From NCBI GenBank assembly GCA_964471555.1, contig CAYYGM010000131.1, forward strand, positions 1 to 11,761: a stretch of DNA of 11,761 nucleotides, read 5' to 3'. The DNA is from JADLFV01 sp964471555. Lineage in GTDB: Bacteria; Planctomycetota; Phycisphaerae; Phycisphaerales; Phycisphaeraceae. How positions within the stretch are numbered: position 1 is the stretch's first letter; each line of letters starts with the position of its first letter. The notes beneath the pieces were generated by a model that saw nothing but the letters and a program-made list of their open reading frames with translations, was not told the origin of the DNA and ran no database searches. The position numbers and the translations under genes were made by a program. Positions 1 to 5,674 of the stretch are shown one piece after another.

Positions 1-1146
1 GCCGTCGAGGTTGGCGTCGCCGGGCAGACGGTTGAGCCACCAGGAGCGCAGGTTGTCGAAGTTCTGAGCGCCGTCGAGCGTGGACTCGGAGGAGACGTTG
101 AACATGTTTTCCTTGCCGAAGGTGGAGAAGTCCACGTCTTCGTAATCCGCAGCCAGCGAGGTGCCGCCGACGGTCAGATTGTTGTCCAGGGCCAGCAGTT
201 CGCTGCCATTGATGCCGCCGCCGCCGGTGTTGTTGCCGTGCCCCGGCGCTGATTCGCCGACGAACTGGCCGACGATGCCGGTGGTCAGGTCCAGATCACC
301 GCGAGCCAGGGAGGTGTTTTCCACTTGGCCGGCCAGGGCGGTGTTGCTGCTGTTGAAGAGCACCGTTCGCCAGGCGTCGTTGTCCACCTTCATGTCGGAG
401 TAGGCTTCGAAGTAATCGGTGGCGATGCCGTTGTCGGTGAAAGACTCGTCGAGATGGAAGTGCAGGTGGAAGTCGCCGATGTCGGGAATGAAGGACAGAT
501 CGGTGGACAGGTCGTAGTCGTGGCCGGTGTCGTGCAGGATGCTGATGCTGCCGGCGCCGTTGTGGTACTGATCGCGGATTTCGTCGACGAACTGGCTTTC
601 GCTGATGGTGATGATGGTGCCGGCCCGGAGGTTGGACCAGGCGTCATTCTGGGTGAACTTGATGAAGCCGCGCTCTTGGGCATGTGAGCCGATGACGCCG
701 TCGCCGGGATCGCCGCCGGTGCTGACGGGGTTGCCGTTGGTGTCGGTCTCGTCGTTTTCCCAGTAGAGGGTCCAGCCGCGCATGTCCAGGTGATCCTGGG
801 TGACGACCAGTTCGATCCAGTCGCCGCCGTTGCCCTGCACGCGAGCCCAGCCGGTGGGGTTGGCCAGATTCCAGCCGTTGGACAGGGTGGTGCCGACGGC
901 AGCCGAGCCGTCCACGTCGCTGGCGAAGGGATTGCCGGGATTGACCGCAGCCGTGGGCAGGTTGGTGTTGCCCGAGTAGGGCATCGAGCCGTAGTCGTAG
1001 CCCTCGTAAGGCTTGCTGGTGCCGCCGGTCTCGATGAACTTGTCGGCGCTGACCGCGTTGGCTTCGTTGATGACCAGTTGGGCGCGGCTGGGAACCGCAA
1101 CGGTGACGAGCGCAATCAGGACGATGAGAGTGTCGATGCGTGTCAT
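1..1146 (-). CDS. Secreted lamin-tail-domain protein with C-terminal dockerin-like repeat (partial, 3' end outside window)
   Basis: The frame is open from the ATG at 1146 down to base 1 (382 codons) and leaves the window without a stop. Residues 1-22 form a signal peptide (Arg3, hydrophobic 7-18, likely cleavage after SRA). Residues 23-130 resemble a lamin-tail domain: VINEANAV near the start, then DWIELVV (109-115) and MRGWTLYWENDE (122-133). The middle is rich in Gly, Asn and Asp. The last visible residues, RLPGDANLDG, match the opening of the dockerin-type calcium-binding repeats that often end secreted planctomycete proteins. It is probably extracellular and structural or carbohydrate-associated; no catalytic motif is visible. 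It lies 86 bp downstream of the PEP-CTERM lamin-tail gene on the same strand and may share its transcript. The RBS is weak (GGAAA about 9 nt upstream). Domain assignment is by motif only. Confidence 0.8.
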   Translation of the reverse strand, partial: MTRIDTLIVLIALVTVAVPSRAQLVINEANAVSADKFIETGGTSKPYEGYDYGSMPYSGNTNLPTAAVNPGNPFASDVDGSAAVGTTLSNGWNLANPTGWARVQGNGGDWIELVVTQDHLDMRGWTLYWENDETDTNGNPVSTGGDPGDGVIGSHAQERGFIKFTQNDAWSNLRAGTIITISESQFVDEIRDQYHNGAGSISILHDTGHDYDLSTDLSFIPDIGDFHLHFHLDESFTDNGIATDYFEAYSDMKVDNDAWRTVLFNSSNTALAGQVENTSLARGDLDLTTGIVGQFVGESAPGHGNNTGGGGINGSELLALDNNLTVGGTSLAADYEDVDFSTFGKENMFNVSSESTLDGAQNFDNLRSWWLNRLPGDANLDG

Positions 1147-1232
1147 GGGATCATTTCCATTGCGAATGAGCGGGCGGAATAAAGCGATGGGTCGAAACCA
1201 ATCAACCCACCGCGGGCGAATGGGAATACATC

Positions 1233-1880
1233 TCAGCGCTTGCGGCGAAGCACCATGGCGGCGCCGAGACTGATCAGGGCCATGCTGGCCGGCTCGGGCA
1301 CGGGGTAGGAGCCGGGGTTGCCGATGTCGCCACCGGTGGAAGTCCAGGAGCCGAAGGCGTCGCCGACGTAGGACAGGCTCCACTGGCTGACATCGTTGGC
1401 GCCCAGGGCAGCGGCGGAATCGGGATTGCCACTGACGTTCTGGGTGCGGATGGTGCCGGGGATGTTCTGGTCGCCGAAGGTCAGGCGATCAACCAGGGCG
1501 CTGAGATTGTCAAACAGGTTGATCTCGTCGTTGCGGCCGAGGTTGTTGGTGTATTCGCCGAGCACCTTGACCGAGGCGCTCAGGCCCCAGGCGGTGCGGA
1601 AGTCAGCGGCGGTGCTCTCGGTGATGACCACCGACTCGCCGGGGGCAACGGTGCCGAACCCGCTCAGATCGAACACGCCGGGGGTTTCGCTGTCATCGTC
1701 ATAGCTCCAGCCGGTCATGTCGACGGCCGCGGCGCCGGTGTTGGTGAACTCGACATACTCACCGTTGCCGGCCGAATACGCCCACTCGGTGATTTGCATC
1801 GAAGCCGTCGCGCTCTGCACCAGGCCGGCCGTCGCCAGCAGAAGTGCACCTCCACATGCCGCCAGTTTGAAATCTTTCAT
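1233..1880 (-). CDS. Lamin-tail-domain protein with PEP-CTERM sorting signal
   Basis: This 215-residue protein has a signal peptide (positive Lys2 and Lys5, hydrophobic 8-22, cleavage near ATA-S). It has a compact lamin-tail domain at about 28-180, marked by MQITEWAYS, GEYVEFTNTG and VDMTGWSY, then VAPGESVVITES. It ends in a textbook PEP-CTERM tripartite signal: VPEP at 194-197, a hydrophobic helix at about 199-211 and a terminal RRKR. Such proteins are exported, then processed by an exosortase and retained at or beyond the cell surface; no exosortase gene is in this window. The start is supported by a perfect AGGAGG at 1887-1892, six bases before the ATG. Its domain is shared with the next gene downstream, so the two may be functional partners. 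The ligand or role is unknown; no catalytic residues are recognisable. Confidence 0.88.
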   Translation of the reverse strand: MKDFKLAACGGALLLATAGLVQSATASMQITEWAYSAGNGEYVEFTNTGAAAVDMTGWSYDDDSETPGVFDLSGFGTVAPGESVVITESTAADFRTAWGLSASVKVLGEYTNNLGRNDEINLFDNLSALVDRLTFGDQNIPGTIRTQNVSGNPDSAAALGANDVSQWSLSYVGDAFGSWTSTGGDIGNPGSYPVPEPASMALISLGAAMVLRRKR

Positions 1881-2016
1881 GGGTTACCTCCTGTTTCTGA
1901 AGTGGACATTTAGACTCATTCGGCGGACACCCGCCACTGGCGAGAAAGCTACCGCCCGACGATGAGCGCCTAGTCATCGCAGTGCTAGAAATGTGTAAGC
2001 GGTGTGTCGGTTGTTA

Positions 2017-2043
2017 GCGGCGCTAGGCGATGGGGAGCGCCGC
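2017..2043 (-). terminator. Candidate hairpin after the GH20 stop codon
   Basis: A perfect 8-bp inverted repeat (GCGGCGCT at 2017-2024, AGCGCCGC at 2036-2043) with an 11-nt loop begins 11 nt beyond the GH20 stop. No T-run follows on the minus strand, so a classical intrinsic terminator is uncertain. It could instead be a REP-like palindrome or a 3' stabilising stem. A smaller 6-bp stem (CGATGA at 1960-1965, TCATCG at 1974-1979) lies a little further on. Confidence 0.35.
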
Positions 2044-2054
2044 GCGATGAATGT

Positions 2055-3875
2055 TCACGGCTTGTGCGTCAACTCGATCGGACGCACCGGACTGCTCCGA
2101 CCATTGGGCAGCACAACCATGGCCTTGAGGACCACGCTGTCCGAGACAGTCAACGGCTGGTCGAACACGGGTGAATCCGCGGTCGGCTCGCTGCCGTCGC
2201 TGGTGAAATGCACCACGCCGTCGGCGACCGGACTGCGCAGCTCCACGGAGATCGGCTCGGTGAATTCCTTGAGTTCCTCCGCTCCCACCGGCGGCGGCAC
2301 ACGAAATGCATAACCCAACGCCGACAGCAGCCGGTACTGCGCGTTCAGCCTCTGCTGGAAATCCGTCCAGTCGCGGCGATCCATCGCCGACCATCCAGCC
2401 TCCGCGATGGCGCAGGCTCGCGGCAGCGCCATGTATTCAGCCCGCTGCGGCGTCTCGATGCGCTCAGTCCACAGGTTGCCCTGCACGCCCAGGATGTGTC
2501 TGGCCTGCGCCGCATCCAACTCCGCGGGCGTGGGGTTGAAGGAATACACTTTCTCCAACGTCAACGTCCGCTTGCCGAAGCCGGTTTCGTACTCAGCCTG
2601 GCGATAGTCGATGTAGCAGTAGTCGGTGGGCGACATGACCACATCGTGATTTTCCTGTGCCGCCGCGATGCCGCCCTTGGTGCCGCGCCAGCTCATGACG
2701 GTGGCGTTGGGCGCCAGGCCGCCCTGGAGAATCTCATCCCAGCCGATCATGCGTTTGCCGCGGCTGTTGAGATGCGTTTCGACCTGCCGGATGAAATAGC
2801 TTTGCAGTTCGTCGAGGCTGGCGAGGTTTTCTCGCTTCATCAGCTCCTGGCATTCAGGCGCACTTTCCCAGTATTTCTTGCCGACCTCATCGCCCCCGAT
2901 GTGAAACCACGGCCCGGGAAACAGATCACACAGTTCGTCGAGCACGTTGTTGACGAATTCGTACACCACAGGTCGCCCAACGTTCAGCGGCAGATGGAAC
3001 CCGCCGACGGGCGGCACCACGTAGGTTTTCCCGTCGTCGTAGCCCAACTCGGGATACGACGCCAGGGCCGCCATGCTGTGGCCGGGGATGTCGATCTCGG
3101 GCACGATGGTGATGTGGCGGGCCGCGGCATAGGCGACGATGTCACGGATCTGCTCCTGGGTGTAGAAGCCGCCGTAGTGCGAGCCGTCCGCTTCGATGCG
3201 CCAGGCCCCGACCTCGGTCAGCCGGGGATACTTTTTGATTTCGATGCGCCAGCCGTTGTCGTCGCTCAGATGCCAGTGGAAGCGATTGAGTTTGTAGAGC
3301 GCCAGCAGGTCGATGTACTTCTTGACGAAGTCCACATCGAAGAAATGGCGCGAGACATCGAGCATCAGCCCGCGCCATGCGTAGCGCGGTGAATCCTTGA
3401 TGATCATGGCTTGCAACGGCAGAGACTCGGCGGACGAATCGACGCCGTCCCAGCCCAGCGGCAGCATTTGACGCAGGCTTTGCACGCCATAGAGAACACC
3501 AGCCGGCTGCGCCGCGCAGATGATCACGTCCTTCGGCCCCACCATCAACTGATAACCCTCATCACCCAGCGCCGCGTCAGCCTCGCGGCGAGTCAGCAGA
3601 ATGCAGTCGGACGGTATGTTCTGGTCCGTGGCCAGTGTGCCAAGCTCCAGCGTCCATCCGGTGAGTTGGGCCAGGGTGTCCACCAGGTATCGGCCGACCG
3701 GCTCAAGCTGAGCGTCGTCGGCATCGACCAGGATGCGCGTCTGCGCGTGCAGCGGGAATGTTCCGTCCAACGTCGTGACCTGCAACGGCTGCGGCACAAT
3801 CGCTGCGGCAGGCAGGCCGATCAACACGGTGCAGGCAGCCAGACACGCCGGAATCAGCGAGTGTGTGCGACGCAT
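2055..3875 (-). CDS. Secreted beta-N-acetylhexosaminidase, GH20
   Basis: This 606-residue enzyme should release terminal beta-linked GlcNAc or GalNAc from glycans outside the cytoplasm. It has an N-terminal signal peptide (1-25, ending LPAAA), a GH20b-type N-terminal domain (about 26-160) and the GH20 TIM barrel (about 165-500). Landmarks are YAWRGLMLDVSRHFF (165-179), HWHLSDDNGWR (200-210), VPEIDIPGH (258-266), the catalytic pair Asp329-Glu330 in HIGGDEV, and LGVQGNLWTE (462-471). The C-terminal part (about 540-605) resembles the Ig-like chitobiase C-terminal domain. An LAAC tetrad at 12-15 could be read as a lipobox, but the hydrophobic stretch after it argues for ordinary signal peptidase I cleavage. 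AAGGAGG at 3882-3888 supports the start. In the family the neighbouring Asp orients the substrate 2-acetamido group and Glu is the acid/base. It diverges from the sulfatase across a short spacer, which fits a shared glycan substrate. Confidence 0.95.
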   Translation of the reverse strand: MRRTHSLIPACLAACTVLIGLPAAAIVPQPLQVTTLDGTFPLHAQTRILVDADDAQLEPVGRYLVDTLAQLTGWTLELGTLATDQNIPSDCILLTRREADAALGDEGYQLMVGPKDVIICAAQPAGVLYGVQSLRQMLPLGWDGVDSSAESLPLQAMIIKDSPRYAWRGLMLDVSRHFFDVDFVKKYIDLLALYKLNRFHWHLSDDNGWRIEIKKYPRLTEVGAWRIEADGSHYGGFYTQEQIRDIVAYAAARHITIVPEIDIPGHSMAALASYPELGYDDGKTYVVPPVGGFHLPLNVGRPVVYEFVNNVLDELCDLFPGPWFHIGGDEVGKKYWESAPECQELMKRENLASLDELQSYFIRQVETHLNSRGKRMIGWDEILQGGLAPNATVMSWRGTKGGIAAAQENHDVVMSPTDYCYIDYRQAEYETGFGKRTLTLEKVYSFNPTPAELDAAQARHILGVQGNLWTERIETPQRAEYMALPRACAIAEAGWSAMDRRDWTDFQQRLNAQYRLLSALGYAFRVPPPVGAEELKEFTEPISVELRSPVADGVVHFTSDGSEPTADSPVFDQPLTVSDSVVLKAMVVLPNGRSSPVRPIELTHKP

Positions 3876-3904
3876 GAAAGGCCTCCTTGCAGAGAAATAT
3901 TTAG

Positions 3905-3933
3905 CTCATACGATACCAGCAGGGCGTTGTCGA
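3905..3933 (-). promoter_or_regulatory. Candidate sigma70-type promoter for GH20 in the divergent spacer
   Basis: On the minus strand, TCGACA (3933-3928) and TATGAG (3910-3905) are separated by 17 bp. They match the -35 and -10 consensus at 5 of 6 and 4 of 6 positions. The predicted start point lies about 20-25 nt before the GH20 start codon, leaving room for its strong RBS. No similarly good promoter facing the sulfatase was found in the same 77 bp. This is consensus matching only. Confidence 0.3.
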
Positions 3934-3952
3934 TGTCTAAAAAAGCTGGGAT

Positions 3953-5575
3953 ATGGGCATGAAATCACGCGCATGTATCGGGCCTCGCTCGAGGCAGAGT
4001 CGTCACATCTGGCTGCGGCAATCCGTGACCGCCTTGGTCGCGGTGCCCACCGTGGCCGTTGCGCCGCGCCTGTCAGCCGCCGAAGCGCCGCCGCCGGACT
4101 CGCGGCCGAACGTGTTGTTCATCGTCAGCGACGACCACGGCGTCGAGCTGAGCTGCTACGGCGATCCCTATGTCAAAACGCCCAACATGGACCGCCTGGC
4201 CGAGCAGGGCGTGCGCTTCGAGCGGGCGTTTGTGCCCTATGCCGTCTGTTCGCCCAGTCGGGCCTGCTTCTACACCGGGTTGTATCCGCACCAGAACGGC
4301 AGCGTCGGGTTGGCCACGCACAAGTTTGCCATGTACGGCAACGTGCCCAATCTGTACAGCATCCTCAAGGACGCCGGCTATCGCACGGGCATGATCGGCA
4401 AGCTGCACGTCAATCCCGAATCCGCCTTTCCCATCGACTTTCGCGCTTACCCGGGCTTCAACTTCCAGGATCGCCCCATGCGCGGCTTTGCCGACAAGGC
4501 GGCCGAGTTCATCAACGCTTCCGATCAGCCGTTCTTCCTGACAATCAATTATCCCGACCCGCACACCCCTTGGCTGCGCCAGCAGTATGGGCTGCCCGAG
4601 AAGCCATACGAAGGCAAAGATGTCAAACCTTTGCCCTGGATCGGCGCCGATTCGCCGCGCCTGCGCGAGTGTACGGCCGACTACTACAACTGCGTCAGCC
4701 GCCTGGACACCGGCATCGGCATGGTGCTGGATGAACTGGAGCGTGCGGGCAAAGCGGACAACACGCTGGTGATCTACATCGGCGACCACGGCCCCCAGTT
4801 TTCGCGGGCCAAAATGTCGGTCTTCGAGGCCAGCCTGCACATTCCCCTGATCGTGCGCTGGCCGGGCCATACCCAGGTCGGCCAGGTGCGCAATGAACTG
4901 GTCACCACGCTGGACATTCTGCCCACCATCCTGCAGGCTGCCGGCGTCGCCTGGCCGCAGGATCCGTTGCTGCCCGAAAAGCTGCCGGGCCTGGCCCTGC
5001 AACCGTTGCTGGAAGGCAAAGATGTCAAGTGGCATCAGCACATCATCGGGCTGACCACCGGCGCTTATCCGGGCGCGTACTATCCGCAGTTCGCCATCCG
5101 CGGCGATCGTTACGAATTGATCATGTCCCCGCTGCGTGATCGCCCCAACCCCATCGCCATCGCCTATATGGGTAACCAAGGCCATTACGGCGGCGGCACC
5201 CAGCAGCAGGAGATCGATGCCAGTTCACCCACGGTGCAGCAGGCCTACGAACTGTTCCTGCACGTGCCGTACTTTGAGTTGTACGACCTGCAGAACGATC
5301 CGTACGAGTTTCACAACCTGGCGGGTGATCCCAAGTACGCGGACATCAGTCGGCAACTGTTCGATGTCTGGTGGGACTGGGCCCGCAGCACGCGCTTCCC
5401 CCTGGCTGACAAGCAGGTGCTCGATCAGTTCACCGCGGAAGAAGACAACGCACTGAAGGTCAACTACAACAAGAACCCCGACTTTCACTGGGGCTACCTG
5501 CAAACCTTCATGGACTTCATGTCCAGCGAAGCGCCCGTTGACGCCAACCCCAGCGTGGTGATGCCGGCCCCGTGA
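3953..5575 (+). CDS. Secreted sulfatase, N-sulfoglucosamine sulfohydrolase (SGSH)-like
   Basis: This 540-residue sulfatase has a basic N-terminus and a hydrophobic stretch (about 24-44, ending LSAAEA) consistent with export. It resembles a degenerate Tat leader but lacks the twin Arg. Cys99 in CSPSR (99-103) is the residue expected to become formylglycine, so an FGE-type maturase is needed from elsewhere. Other conserved residues are Asp60 and Asp61 (metal), Lys150 and His152 (GMIGKLHV), His204 (PDPHTPW), Asp278-His279 and Lys287. The HQNG after the active site, the GMIGKLHV-PE block and the late FELYDLQNDPYEFHNLA segment resemble heparan N-sulfatases more than other S1 enzymes. Its substrate may be an N- or O-sulfated glucosamine residue; that is inference. 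No clear Shine-Dalgarno precedes the ATG. An in-frame stop at 3938 limits the start to 3953 or 3959. Confidence 0.9.
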   Translation: MGMKSRACIGPRSRQSRHIWLRQSVTALVAVPTVAVAPRLSAAEAPPPDSRPNVLFIVSDDHGVELSCYGDPYVKTPNMDRLAEQGVRFERAFVPYAVCSPSRACFYTGLYPHQNGSVGLATHKFAMYGNVPNLYSILKDAGYRTGMIGKLHVNPESAFPIDFRAYPGFNFQDRPMRGFADKAAEFINASDQPFFLTINYPDPHTPWLRQQYGLPEKPYEGKDVKPLPWIGADSPRLRECTADYYNCVSRLDTGIGMVLDELERAGKADNTLVIYIGDHGPQFSRAKMSVFEASLHIPLIVRWPGHTQVGQVRNELVTTLDILPTILQAAGVAWPQDPLLPEKLPGLALQPLLEGKDVKWHQHIIGLTTGAYPGAYYPQFAIRGDRYELIMSPLRDRPNPIAIAYMGNQGHYGGGTQQQEIDASSPTVQQAYELFLHVPYFELYDLQNDPYEFHNLAGDPKYADISRQLFDVWWDWARSTRFPLADKQVLDQFTAEEDNALKVNYNKNPDFHWGYLQTFMDFMSSEAPVDANPSVVMPAP

Positions 5576-5661
5576 ATGTCGAACCGCCGGTCTATCCGAT
5601 TCTATCCTGGAATAAAGTGGCATAGGCAGCAACAGTCAATGCACAACTATCCTCAATATCC

Positions 5662-5665
5662 GGAG
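5662..5665 (+). promoter_or_regulatory. Ribosome binding site deciding the sialidase start
   Basis: GGAG lies nine bases before the ATG at 5675. The frame is also open back to an ATG at 5576 that directly abuts the sulfatase stop (TGAATG). That start would add 33 residues in front of an otherwise normal signal peptide and has no comparable RBS, so 5675 is preferred. Confidence 0.55.
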
Positions 5666-5674
5666 ATGGGTTCA

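Noticed and set aside
390..1115. A 241-codon minus-strand frame in the first gene region
   Set aside because: It is a Thr/Pro/Ser/Ala-rich out-of-frame reading. The adjacent frame from 1146 gives a signal peptide, lamin-tail motifs and PGDANLDG.
1147..1232. Terminator between the two lamin-tail genes
   Set aside because: Only short GGGT/ACCC complementarity with no T-run; not enough to call.
2208..3392. A 394-codon plus-strand open frame opposite GH20
   Set aside because: It is antisense to an intact GH20 catalytic domain and its product has no recognisable features.
4073..5185. A 370-codon minus-strand open frame opposite the sulfatase
   Set aside because: The plus-strand frame carries all sulfatase active-site residues; the antisense product has no family signature.
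5576..5674. N-terminal extension of the sialidase from the ATG directly after the sulfatase stop
   Set aside because: It would place 33 polar, non-signal-like residues before a normal signal peptide and has no good RBS, whereas GGAG precedes the ATG at 5675.
5576..5674. A sigma54-like promoter (TGGCAT near 5617) between sulfatase and sialidase
   Set aside because: The downstream TTGC element is missing at the required spacing.
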